A stretch of 64,000 nt of DNA from Sceloporus undulatus (taxonomy: Eukaryota > Chordata > Lepidosauria > Squamata > Phrynosomatidae): assembly GCF_019175285.1 (NCBI RefSeq), contig NC_056527.1:109254586-109318585 (forward strand). The letters run 5' to 3'. Numbering within the stretch: the first letter of the stretch is position 1; each line of letters starts with the position of its first letter. This document shows, piece after piece, positions 36,798 through 47,480 of the stretch. The translations under genes were made by a program, and so were the position numbers. The notes beneath the pieces are model-generated. The model saw only the letters and a list, made by a program, of their open reading frames with translations. It ran no database searches and was not told the DNA's origin.

Positions 36798-39700
36798 CAC
36801 TTTGGGCGACACCAGAATAGGTTTAGCAAAGACGGTCCAGATTACAGCCTCACTGCATTTGGGGGTGGTGAGGGAGCCAGAGTAGCGGTAATAGTGGCCC
36901 AGGTCTGTGGATCCCACCAGGTCCAGCAGAGAGACAGTGCTGGTGAGATCTGTATCTTCACCTAAACAGGGAGAAGGAGAGTTAGTTATCCATGCTCCAA
37001 ATGTAAATCAGTTTCAACTCAGTTTAATAATAATTATCACAGAAAACAGAGAGTCAGTTAAAGTTGAGGGCCAATATAGGGAGCATCCAGACTGTTTGAA
37101 AAGACCAGAGCTTCCCAGCTTTTGTTCCTGTTCTTTGTGTTTTTATTTTGGAGAACCATGCCCATTTTGTCCTAGAATATGTTCTGTCAGTTTCTGGAAT
37201 AATCAGAAACTTTTTATACTAACTTCCTAAATTTGTCTATTTTTAATCCAATATAACATCAGAAATATCAGGAACAAAATCTAGGACTTTTCAATTAGTC
37301 CTGATGCACCCTATGAGAGACTATCAGACTAAAAGACTGAAGTGACATGTGCTCAAATCCCTTCCAGTTGTGAAACTCCTGAGGTCACTCAGGCCAGTTA
37401 CTATCCACTTTCCAAGAGTTGTTGTGGGGCTAAATTTGGAGGAGGTGTGTACACCATCTTCAACTCACTGGAGGAAAGGTGGGATAAAACTTTTTATTTG
37501 ACATTGATTTATGGTGACCCTATGAATGAGAGACCTCCAAGAGCTCTGGCCATCAATTTGCAAAGTCAGGGCTGAGGGTTTTTTTTTTGGGGGGTTTTGG
37601 TGGTGGTTAAATTGATCAATCTGTAATATTTTCCTTTTCCTACTGCCTTCTACTTTGCTGAGTATTATCATATTTTCCAGTGAACCACATCATCTCATGA
37701 TTAGTTCAAAGTGCAACAGCCTCAGTTTAGTCATCTTAGCTTCAAGCCTGATTGCTATAGGGCCGATTCATTTGCTCTTTTAGCAGTCCATGGTATCCAG
37801 AGAATTCTTTTCCAGCGCCACATTTCAAATGTATTGATTTTCTTCTACCCAGCTTTCAACATTCATACATAGGAATTGGGGGAAACCATTGAAAATAAAC
37901 AGATTAATTATGGCTTCAACTGAAAACACTGGAAGACTGTAGTTCAGTATTAATGATCACCGATTTATTACAAAGAAAGCCAATGTCTACTGTGGTTCAC
38001 CAGGGAAATATAAGAATCTGATAGTTTTGAATCTGGTTAAAGGTAGTAGTGAAGAGATAGCAAAACACACTGTGGCTTCTCAGAGGTAGGAGAAAAGCCT
38101 GGCTTAGTCAACACACTCACCTTTTTCAGAGACTTTCTGAAGGTTTTTTGTAAACAGTTCCCATGCTTGAGCTGTCTTTCCTTTTGCCTTCTCAGAGCCC
38201 TGATGCAGAAAGAAACTGGTTAGATGCAGCACAGAAGGAATGTGTGAAGAAAGCCCACAACTCTTCAATATAAGGCTACATCAGTTTGTATATTGGAGAT
38301 TTTAAATCATGGCTCTGTCTTACAGGAGCCTGGGATTTGTAGTTTAATGAGGGACTTAGAATTTTCTCCTAGAGATCTCTTGTACTGTAATGCAGTTTGA
38401 GACTGATTTGACTGCCATGGCTCAGTGTTATGGAATCCTGGGATTTGTAGTTTGCTGTGGCACCAGCTCTGCTCTGACAGAGAAGGTGAAATATCTCACA
38501 AAATTACAAATCCCAAAATTTTATAGCATTGAACCATGGTAGTTAAAGCTGTGTCAATATGCATTAGTTCTGCAGTGTAGATGCAGCTCAGGTTTTCATT
38601 CTGGTGGTAGATAATGACTTTCCACAGGCCTTTGGAAAATATCTGTTTAGATGGAAAGGGATTTAATAATGGGCTAAATTGCCTGCATTTCTTGCTTGTC
38701 GGTGGATATGTTTTTAAATTGTTTTTCATTCTATGAATAGTTTGATTATATTTCAAATTATGAATATTTTTCATTAGAGCCACTATGATGTACAACTTTG
38801 AGTGCAGGTCTAAGACTCTGGGAGACCAGGGCTTGAATCCACCGCTTGGCCATGGAAAGCCACCAAGTGTCCTTGGACAAGCCACACACTCTCAGCCACA
38901 AAGGAAGGCAATGGTAAACCTCCTCTGAACAAATCTTACCAAGAAAGCCCTGTGACAGATTTATTTTAGAGTTGCCATAAGTCAGAAATGTCTTGAACAA
39001 TGTCTTTTTTGGGAACTGCATTTTTATTTGTATCTGTTTTATCATCATTGAAGTCTCTGCCACCTTTGTAAGACACTGCCTTTTATTTTTGAAAATGAGA
39101 GTTCAGACCAGCTTACAAATTAATAGAAATAAAATATAGATAAAACATATACAAGATCAACATGAGAACTGAACTAAACTTAATTTTGGTAAGCCCCCTT
39201 GAATTCCAGGGTTGTGAAAAAGGCAGGACATAAATACAATACAATACAATAACAAGGTTAACAAATAAATGATATTAAACTAATGTACTGTAATTGTGTA
39301 GTGCAGATTCACTCCTAGAATCTAGCATCTCCTCCTTTAACCATCTATGCTTCCTTTCCCCTTCTATGGTTATTTCTACAGTGTGAATAAACATCCTTTC
39401 ACTCCATGCATCTCAGGAAGTAGACCAAGTCTATGAAAGCTTAGGCTACAAAGTTTTTCATTCAGTTAGTCTCAAAGGTACAACAAGATCCCTTACCTCA
39501 AGAAAGAATCCCAATACAGCAATGCCTTCTGGGTCCTTCACTGCATCCGATACACTCATGTTGTTTTTGGTATGCACAATATGTAACTGAGAAAAGCAAA
39601 AAGCAAATCAATTTGGTATTTATCTAGATGAGTGAATGTTAAAACTATTACACCCAGGAAATCTGTAATCATGCTTTCTTTCATTTTCCTTAGACCTGAC

Positions 39701-42654
39701 CATTTCTCATTTCTAACAGTCACTTTAGCTTGGGAACCCTACATATTAATCTAAGCATATAGAATTTTTGTCACACATTGTGACATCTTTTATGAAATAT
39801 GGTTTGCACATGCTTGAGATACAGCTATACCTATATACATTATTTTTCCTGATGCTTCTTATGCTTTACGTTTCCCAAGGCACAGCTGAGGTTCAAACTA
39901 GGGCATAGCTTGAAAATGTTACTTTTTGGACTACAATTCCCAAAGTCTCTGAACCAGTAGCCACACAACCTGGGAATTCTGGGAGTTTGTAAAAGAAAGA
40001 GACTGAGAAGGAAGGAGGAGAACATTTCCAAGCTTTGTTGATTGATTGCTTCCAATAGTTCTAATAGTCATGCCATTATTGCCAATGACCATGCTGGCTA
40101 GGGGATTCTGGGCGTTCCAACCTCAAAATTAAAATGTCCAGACTCTGCTTACTGTTATGATGGGGAAAGCTGCAAAAGGAGGAATAATCCCAATTTGGAG
40201 GTATCTCAGGCTTCAAATGAGGGAACCCCAAGTCACTAGGAGGAGAATAATATGTTCTTACCTCCATAGAGTAGCGTTTGCCATCTATATTGTGCTCAGA
40301 TCCTGGCTTGGAGACACCATTTCCCCAATGGAGGTGGAAGGATTTGGCTGTGTATGATGATGGAAGACCATGACCGGCAAGGTAGAGCCCATCTCCTAGT
40401 TCTATATCAACTGCAGGCAAGAAGATAGAAAGAGACACATTTTTACAATCATTGGGATCTCTAGAATTCTTCTCTAGTAAAAGCACAAACTCCAACCCTG
40501 CCTATGCAACCATTAAGCATTGCAAGTGGAATCAGTGAGGATCCACAACACATTTGGGCAAGATATATATATGTGTATATTGGAAGTGAAAGTAATATTC
40601 TCATGAGTCCTTGCCCCGGCCATTAAACGTTCTATGGGAGTCCCACTCCAAATACGTACCAGTGTTGCACCATCCATCCTCCATTTGAAAATATGAGAGG
40701 GAAATCAGGAGATAAAATGGAATCAAAAAGAAATTATCTGAAGGAAACACCAGGTAACACAACAAGAAAAACCCTTGCAACAGTCATTGTAATGTTCTTG
40801 GGACGGCAAAGCAACACAAGGAGTTAACTTGCCGAACAGCACCCTGGAAATTCAGGAATTTTTAAAAAAAAGATGACGGTAGCACAGCAATTGCGCAATT
40901 GCATCACGATGAGGTTTTACACCTTCACAATTGTGTAATTATTATGCTATTCACAGGATTTCCCCTGGATCTTCATGGGATAAGTCCTGGATGAGCACAA
41001 CGTCATCCGAAAATCTTCCTATGATTATGCCAGGATTATGTCTTTTACTCTCAGCTTTTTCCCCGTGTGATAATCTCCATCAATACAAGAAATAAAAAAA
41101 GACAAGGAACCTCAGTTCAGGGCCATTTCACACTACACACTATAATTCCACTTTAATTGCCATGGTTCCACTCTATGGGATCCTGGGATTTCCTTTTAGG
41201 GAGGGACATCTAGGAATGCACAGAAAGACAGCTCTAGTGCCTCACCAAACTACATGGCAGTTTAAAGTGGAATCATAGCACATCAAGGGTATAGTGTGAA
41301 AGGACCCTCAGCTAAAATCAGTCATCACAGCTACTTTACTGAATAGTCACCTGTTTTTCCAGTGTTCTTGATCTCCAGCAGTTTTTTGCTGTCATCATAG
41401 TTGGTGAGAGTCACTGCACCTAAGCTGGGGTTAGCGATGGCTTCAGCTGAAATGATGTTGATGGGGGACTGTCTCTTGCCAGCACACTCACCGACTGATA
41501 ACCATGTGTTAGGACCTTGACACAAGAAAGAGGAGAAACAGTCAGGTTTGCTTCCCTTCCCCAAAGTAATTAGTCTTGGATAAAGAAATAAAAAAGAGGT
41601 TCTAAGACTGTAGTCTTCATGAAAGCTAGCTAGCTATACAATGATCTTGGTATCCACTGGGTTTGGTTCCAAGATCCTTGAGGATACCAAAATCTGTGGA
41701 TGCTCAAGTCCTCTTATATATGATGGTGTAGCAAAATGTGGAGGCTTAGTGGTTAAGATGCCAATTCTGACGATCAGAAGATCGGAAGGTTGGCAGTTCA
41801 AGGCCCAAGTGCTGCATGATGGGATGAGCTCCTGTCACTAGTCCCAGCTTCTGCCAACCTAGCAGTTTGAAAGCATGCAAATGTAAGTAAATAAATAGGT
41901 TCCACTTCAGTGGGAAGGTAATAGCGTTTGGTGCAGTCATGCTGGCCACATGACCACCGGAGTAGTTTTCAGACAACGCTGGCTCTTCGGCTTAGAAACA
42001 GAGATGAGCACTGCCATCTACAATTGGTTACAACTAGACATTTATGTCAAGGGACTACCTTCACCTTTACCTAGTAAAGTGGTGTCCCATATATAAAATG
42101 GCAAGATCACAGTTTGATTTTTGGAATTTATATTTTTGAGGAATATTTTCAAACCATGGATGGTTGAATCTATAGATTTAAAAAATCTGTGGATATGAAG
42201 GGCCAACTAATCTCTGTTACATGGATAGCTCTTTCATATAATCCTTGGTATGTATGTCTAGGTTATAGTTACTTAGTGTGTAGAAAAGTGAACTATGCAC
42301 ACGTTCAAAGATAACATTCCAACCATTATAGAGCAGAGCCCTAGAAGCATAGCTCAAAATAATAAGGCTTCCTTGGAATATTATGACATAAACAGAAAGG
42401 CAGCTATTTTGTTTCTTACCGCACTGTGGTTCATTGTAACACCAGGAGCCTATAAAGGAAAGAAGTAGAGAAGGTGTAAGCTTAGATAAAAGAAGTCAAA
42501 GTCACATAAGGACAGGGACTAATTCCATCACTGAGTAATAGAGATTTCCCAAATGTGGTGGGGATCCAAAGGTCTTACCTTCAGAACTGGAGTAGCTTCC
42601 TCTGAAGAGCAAAAGGGCCACCGAAAGAACTACTGGTACCCAGATAGGAGCCAT
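36798..42654 (-). CDS. Carbonic anhydrase, CA4/CA15-like, copy 2 (exons 1-7; last exon not found)
   Basis: Second extracellular alpha-carbonic anhydrase, tail to tail with copy 1. Minus-strand coding exons in order: 42654-42579, 42449-42420, 41515-41351, 40410-40262, 39586-39497, 38199-38121, 36961-36798; 753 nt, 251 open codons, all GT-AG. Lengths and phases match copy 1 exon by exon, with +3 bp in exon 4 and +6 bp in exon 6. Exon 1 is a signal peptide. Exon 4 has HLHW and GSEH, exon 5 LHIVH, exon 7 SLTTPKC and AVIW, so zinc ligands, Glu106, Thr199 and Trp209 are kept. The disulfide cysteines are in WCY, QC, GEC and PKC. The His64 position reads NTGKT (Lys), so the usual proton shuttle is missing. 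No counterpart of the terminal exon (about 57 codons in copy 1) was recognised between 32.4 and 36.8 kb, so the 3' end is unresolved: divergent exon, loss, or pseudogenisation. Confidence 0.85.
37490..37880 (-). mobile_element. RTE/BovB-like LINE fragment in copy 2 intron 6
   Basis: Minus strand encodes [11 protein letters not shown] near 37520-37560. Further upstream in the element, CATTTCAAATGTATTGATTT and AACATTCATACATAGG match the same family as the 2 kb fragment. Confidence 0.55.
38385..38592. mobile_element. MITE-A in copy 2 intron 5
   Basis: CTGTAATGCAGTTTGAGACT to TAGTTCTGCAGTGTAGATGC, with the inner inverted pair GGAATCCTGGGATTTGTAGT and TTACAAATCCCAAAATT. Confidence 0.65.
38795..39005 (+). 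mobile_element. tRNA-derived squamate SINE
   Basis: ACTCTGGGAGACCAGGGCTT to GTCAGAAATGTCTTGAAC, in intron 5 of carbonic anhydrase copy 2. Confidence 0.7.
39398..39491 (-). repeat. Dispersed repeat fragment abutting a splice donor
   Basis: GCATCTCAGGAAGTAGACCA to GTCTCAAAGGTACAACAAGA. Its end reaches to within a few bases of the GTAAGG donor of exon 5 of carbonic anhydrase copy 2 (donor GT at 39495-39496). Confidence 0.5.
41040..41078. mobile_element. Possible end of a foldback MITE of the same group
   Basis: GTGTGATAATCTCC at 41065-41078 equals the right end of the 31.2 kb element. A matching left end was not located, so this may be a solo or degraded copy. Confidence 0.35.
41122..41315. 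mobile_element. Palindromic MITE-B
   Basis: GGGCCATTTCACACTACACA at the left and GTATAGTGTGAAAGGACCC at the right are inverted repeats. It lies within 40 bp of the donor of exon 3 of carbonic anhydrase copy 2. Confidence 0.65.
41640..42212. mobile_element. Tigger-like MITE split by a Sauria SINE
   Basis: Left part 41640 to about 41738 reads ATCTTGGTATCCACTGGG and TGTGGATGCTCAAGTCC. The right part, from about 42072, reads GTGGTGTCCCATATATAAAA and ends GAAGGGCCAACTAA. Between them lies a Sauria SINE flanked by TAGCAAAATG and TAGTAAAGTG. It lies in intron 2 of carbonic anhydrase copy 2. Confidence 0.65.
41739..42071 (+). mobile_element. Sauria SINE nested in a Tigger-like MITE
   Basis: tRNA-like head (GGCTTAGTGGTTAAGATGCC, GGCAGTTCAAGGCCC), then GCCACATGACC, and a tail GACTACCTTCACCTTTACC. 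The tail type is that of squamate Sauria SINEs, which are thought to use the BovB LINE machinery. Confidence 0.75.
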
Positions 42655-43362
42655 TGTATGTTGTGCCAGCTATGAATAGTAAAACAGCTTAAGTGCAGTT
42701 GTTGAATGAGCATGTGCAGAGAGAAATACATGGAATTTACCAGTCCCTGTTTGGCAGATACAAGATCACACAGTCACACATGGAGCAGCTCTGCCCTCCA
42801 CAACTGGCACACTTTAAGTTGATCTTACATTATTTTCTCTGGGAATCATGAAATCTAGAAATTTGCCATCATTTGAAAAAAAAAAAAGTCAGTTTTATGT
42901 TATTTGGACTTCTCAGCTGTCTGTAAGTCAGATGGAATGACAGAATGAATGTATGTTAAGGTTATGGGTGCATGCAAGTGTGTAGTAGACCACAATATAG
43001 CAAATCATGCATAGAAATATAAAATGTGCTCAGAATTGCATGGCCAAAGGTTCAACACTTTCTGACCAAAGTCAGCCCAACTAGACAGGTTTTTGTAAAG
43101 CTTGCAAAAGGGTAATATACTCTAGCATATGTTGAAATAAAGAGTGATTAAGGAGGACACATTAAATTTTTTTCCCATTGCCAGGTGTCTTCGTGAAAGG
43201 ACTTTGGAGCAAATGCCTAGGTTCCCCTCACCAGAATGAGTAGGTCGGGCTCCAAATGAAGGAGGGGATTCCTACCACAATTTGCATGCTCATTTGTTTC
43301 AGTAGCCAAAGAGTCCACATGCCTTGTAAATCCATTAAATCCATAGTCTAAAATGATCAAAT

Positions 43363-43785
43363 TTAATTACAGCTGTGAGGAAGCTACAACACCTTCCTGT
43401 CATGAGCTGCAGCATTTCACAGGTGAAAACCAGCACAGACATAGCCAAGCTACTAGTGTGGTCAAGATGGCAAAAGTTATTGAGGAGGAAGAAAAGAGAA
43501 GCTAGGAGAGGCTGCATCTGTTTACTTTTGCCAGAGCCAACAGGGAAGGGCAAGATTCCCACCTTTATTCTCCTTTCCCCTGGCTTGAGTTAACAGAGTG
43601 CAAACTATTTTTACACTTCGAACCATGTTTGCTGCAATTGAATTAAGACAAAGACAATGGGAAAAATGGGAAGAGGAGAGAGAAAATGGGACACTTTAAA
43701 AGTAACTGAAAAAGTGGGAGGACAGAGGATGAATTGGGACTGTCACCGCCAAACTGGGACAGTTTGAGAACATGTTCTACTTGAC
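43363..43785 (+). mobile_element. CATACC-type TIR element
   Basis: Shares TTTCACAGGTGAAAACCAGC, GCTAGGAGAGGCTGCATCTG, GAAAAAGTGGGAGGACAGAG and AAACTGGGACAGTTTGAG with the 32.8 kb copy; the very ends are diverged. Confidence 0.55.
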
Positions 43786-44140
43786 ATATGACATGCTGAT
43801 GGTCTTAATGGTATTCTCTGTCAAATCAACCTATGGTTTTGTATTCAAATAAGAAGGAAGGAGATTGCACTATGAGTTTTACGACTAGCACAAATGCAAT
43901 TTCCTGGGCTGGAGCGAATGTATGAAATGCACAGAACTCATGTGTAAATTATTGCATGATCACATTTTTCCCCCTTCTGCATGCACACAAGCAAGAAACC
44001 TATGAAAGGCTACAGCTCTGAGGAATGTGCATATAAACAAAGCAAAAAAGACACACACATGATGCGGCATTTGAGACAAAGCTCTCACACCTACTCCTGT
44101 GCAGTAATTATTTTGATAACAGCAGTCACAACGCCATAAC

Positions 44141-44170
44141 TAACACACACACACACACACACACTCACAC
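44141..44170. repeat. (CA)n microsatellite
   Basis: A CA run of about 11 units followed by related CAC repeats. Confidence 0.8.
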
Positions 44171-44433
44171 TTCTCAAATGGAAATTGTAATGGCTAACTT
44201 TGGCAGGAGGGAGTATGGCCCCCAGGGTCTCCCAGCCAGCCAGTGGCTATGGAAGCTAGGTCATTCTTGGATTAGTAGTTCAAGGAATGAACTTTTCCAA
44301 ACTTTGATTTTAAGGGGCAAAGCAACAAAAATGAATTGGAAACATCTCCCATCAATTTCTCAAATGTTTAGAATACTTCAGGTTCTTCATACTTCTTAAG
44401 TTAACAATATTGCACCTTGCTGTTGCACTGCAA

Positions 44434-44792
44434 CCAGTGGTGTCAATTGGGGCTGCCGGGGTGCGAACTGGACTGGGTGACACCCCATGGGGGTATCAAC
44501 CAGTGGGGTGGAACACATGGTGGGACTGGTGCAGCTACTGGATGAGCAGGAAAGGGCATTGCATCCCTCTCCTACTTGCCCAGCAGCCACGCTAGAGCCC
44601 AAACAGACGTCCGGGGACCAAGGCACTGCCATCTCCAGTGGTGGTGACTGCTCGGAAGGACAGTACCTTCTGTTTGGACTTCATAAATGCTGCAGCTATG
44701 CCAGAGCCCAAACAGATCACCAGGGGCTGAGGCAGTCTGCCCCTCCACTGTTCCCCCCAGTACTGGGTGATACCAATCCCATGTATGCCACT
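44434..44792. mobile_element. hAT-like MITE, same family as the 50.4 kb copy
   Basis: It starts CCAGTGGTGTCAATTGGGG and ends GTATGCCACT, with perfect 8-bp duplications CACTGCAA at 44426-44433 and 44793-44800. Two similar internal segments each contain AGAGCCCAAACAGA (about 44590 and 44704), so the interior is partly duplicated. Open frames across it are accidental. Confidence 0.75.
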
Positions 44793-45111
44793 CACTGCAA
44801 TTGTAAAAACCAGCAGCATTAAAAATAGAGCTCATTTGGGGGGGGGGAAGGGGGGAGCAGTCACAAAACCATTTACCATAGCCTCAGAATGAGCTGAACT
44901 CTAAAACGCCAGGCTAACGTCAACAGGTGAGAAGAGTAACACTTCTGACACTACTACTGTTCATAAAAACAATAATAAATTTGGGGAACCCAAGATGGGA
45001 TGGCTGTCAACACTAATGGCTTTAAACATAGAAAAGGCCTTGAGAAGAGATCAATCAGTAGCTGCTACCTATGACAAACAAGTAGATCTTCCATGTTAAG
45101 AAACAGTGTAC

Positions 45112-45165
45112 CTGCGAAGACCAGATGTTGGTAAATAAACACAGGGATGGGATATCTCTATATTC
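45112..45165 (-). other. Candidate first exon or promoter for carbonic anhydrase copy 2
   Basis: On minus, a TATA-like AATATAGAGATATCCC is followed about 50 bases later by the donor TTCGCAG|GTACAC (GT at 45111-45110). It is about 2.5 kb upstream of the ATG exon, which has a possible acceptor CATAG shortly before the ATG. An alternative donor, GACAG|GTGAGTG, lies near 45947. Weak evidence. Confidence 0.2.
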
Positions 45166-45440
45166 TGCCTGTCAGAGGCTTCAGGTTGGCTGATTACTTT
45201 TAGAAAAATAATACAAGAATAATTCAGCATAGTAATTATATTTTTAATAAAAACAAAAACATACCTCTGGAATCATGTACAGTGTTTTTTCTTTTCTTTT
45301 AAAAAAATCCTACAAAATAGCTGCAAACTTTCATAGGTGCCCTGCTTGTGTGCATGCAAGAGGCAAAAAACTATGATCATATTTCTGCATCAATAGGATG
45401 ATCAGAAAAAAACTACCGCTAAAATAAATGTATCTTAAAC

Positions 45441-45794
45441 CAATGGTTCCCAACTTTTTCTATGCCCCAGACCCCTATGTTTGATTAATATCTGCACCCC
45501 GTACAAAAGCAACATCATGTTTGAAGATGTAGAAGTCTAATTTCTAATTTCTGAAGCACAAATTGAGCCGCATGCAATACAGCGAGTGAACAAATGGAAC
45601 TTAAAAAAGGAATAAGCTTTTAACTCAGTGCATAAAACGTAACTCGAAATTAAGCAATTAAACTCTTTATTCAGAAAAAATATTAAAGATGACTCATGAC
45701 TCATCTCTCGAGAGCATAACCCACTCTTTGTTGCAGCCCCTGAATTTCAATCTCACATCTCTTGGGCATGCGGGCACCCCAGGTTGGGAACCCC
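45441..45794. mobile_element. Charlie-like hAT MITE
   Basis: The left end is CAATGGTTCCCAACTTTTT and the right end AGGTTGGGAACCCC. Flanking 8-bp duplications are TCTTAAAC and TCTCAAAC (7 of 8). Non-coding, 354 bp. Confidence 0.7.
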
Positions 45795-45799
45795 TCTCA

Positions 45800-47040
45800 A
45801 ACCAATCCATCTTTTCCAACTTGATCCCCAAAATAAGCCGGGATGTTTCTCCCCTGGGTCTTTTGCTGGTGCCACCTAGAGGGAACCTGGCCTCCCTCCC
45901 AGTTGCCCCTTCATTTGTCCATCCAGCCCCCAGGAGGGTCACTCACCTGTCAGGTGTGTGTTTCTTTCCTTCTTGCTGGACAAGTTGATACCACTGATGG
46001 CAAGAGAGCATCCTGGCTTCTTTTACAAATATACATATATATGCATTAAGGTCACCACCCAGTCTGCTACTGGGGCGGGTGGAATTACCGAGAAAGGGAG
46101 GGTAGTAGGTTACAAGGAAGGAGGAGAGAAGGAGAAGCCGATGCAGCGGGCAAGCTGACAAATCCATGGGTTCAGCAGCCTTGCACCAATCCCTGGGGAA
46201 AGAAGCAAATTCATGAATGAGGGATATGTGAGCAAGCCAGTTACACAATTAGGAAATGACTCTCTGAGCAGGACCAAGCCTTAACACATGAGGAAGAACA
46301 CGTTCACTTTTCTCAAAAGTCTCTTCTTGCCTTTCCAAGCGCTTGCCCTTCCAGGCAAGCCTTGATCTAACCACTTTGTCTAACCTCTACGAGACACCTG
46401 CTTGACATTCAGAGGATGAAGTCATTGCCTGCCATCCAAACCTCTCCATCTCCATGTCTTTCTAAATCCCAGTGCTGATCTAACCATTAGATCATACTCC
46501 CTTTGGAGAATGAAGTTTTCAAGCTTCCACAAGGTGCTTGCTCGCCTTTCAGAGTATGAAGACATTGCCTGCCACCCAAACCCTGTCATCTCCATGTCAC
46601 ACTAAACCCCAGTACTTCACAAGTAGCCTAAAATGACTAGTTCCTTCCCATAATCTACCCGAGTTGCCAACTTTTTCTTTCATAAAGCTCCTATGCCTTT
46701 CAATGTAGTGAAACATGCAGAAAGCCAGCAAATGAAATATTTTCTGATGTGCACATACAGTGATCATGAAAAACTTTACTGCTGAATTAAACTTAAAGGC
46801 TGAAGAGCCCTGAAAGAAACATACCCTGGCAGCTATTTTCCTCGCTTTAAACCAAATGCTGGTGACTTGTTTCATGGGATCCAACTGCTCTTTCTGTGTT
46901 GTAAATCTGAAATTCTAATTTCTCCTCCACTGAGAATGAGTTGCCAACTGACCAGAAAAATATGATCTAGCATGCTCTGGTGTCTTCAGTAGTAACTTAA
47001 TGTGCCAAAAAAAATCAGCAGGACTTATTTTTCATTGTGT
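45800..47040. other. No recognisable gene
   Basis: Includes two similar passages (about 46395-46470 and 46550-46615) sharing TTGCCTGCCATCCAAACC-like and CATCTCCATGTC phrases, a diverged local duplication. Nothing coding was seen. Confidence 0.45.
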
Positions 47041-47240
47041 GTATATGTGCCTTTAAGACGACCTATGGCAACCCCATGGATTCCGTAAGGTATTCTTAGG
47101 CAAGGAATATTCAGAGGTGGTCTTGTCCATTCCTTCTTATCCAATATGGCCCACAGCACCTGGGATCCATTGGCAGTCTACCATCCAAGTAATAATCCGA
47201 GCTGACCCTGCTTAGCTCTTGAGATCGGACAGGATCTTTT
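47041..47240 (-). mobile_element. 5S rRNA-derived SINE (SINE3 type)
   Basis: On the minus strand, GATCTCAAGAGCTAAGCAGG, TTACTTGGATGGTAGACTGCC and CCCAGGTGCTGTGGGCC follow the 3' half of vertebrate 5S rRNA in order. A tail with GGTTGCCATAGGTCGTC then follows. It is a degraded retroposon, not a functional 5S gene. Confidence 0.75.
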
Positions 47241-47289
47241 CATGGAAGTAAAAAGCATTCCATACCGATGTCGGCAGACAAAAATACCC

Positions 47290-47480
47290 TCTCCCCACTG
47301 AAGAGTTAACTGAATGCAAACTCCTTTTGTACCTTGACTTCAAGTTTGCAGCAACTGAAGTAAACTGAGGACGAAGGAGGAAAATGAGAGGACTAAAGAG
47401 AATCTGGGACATTTGGAAAGCATCTGAAAAAGTGGGATGGCAGAGGATTCATTTGCAAAATCAGCACTGTTGGATACTTA
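47290..47480 (+). mobile_element. CATACC-type element, partial
   Basis: AGTTTGCAGCAACTGAAGTA, GAAAAAGTGGGATGGCAGAG; right-hand portion only. Confidence 0.5.

Noticed and set aside
44396-44835. Several overlapping 60-110 codon frames
   Set aside because: All lie in the hAT-like element at 44434-44792 and are GC-content artefacts.
47160-47240. Functional 5S rRNA gene
   Set aside because: Only the 3' half is similar, heavily mutated, and joined to a SINE-type tail.
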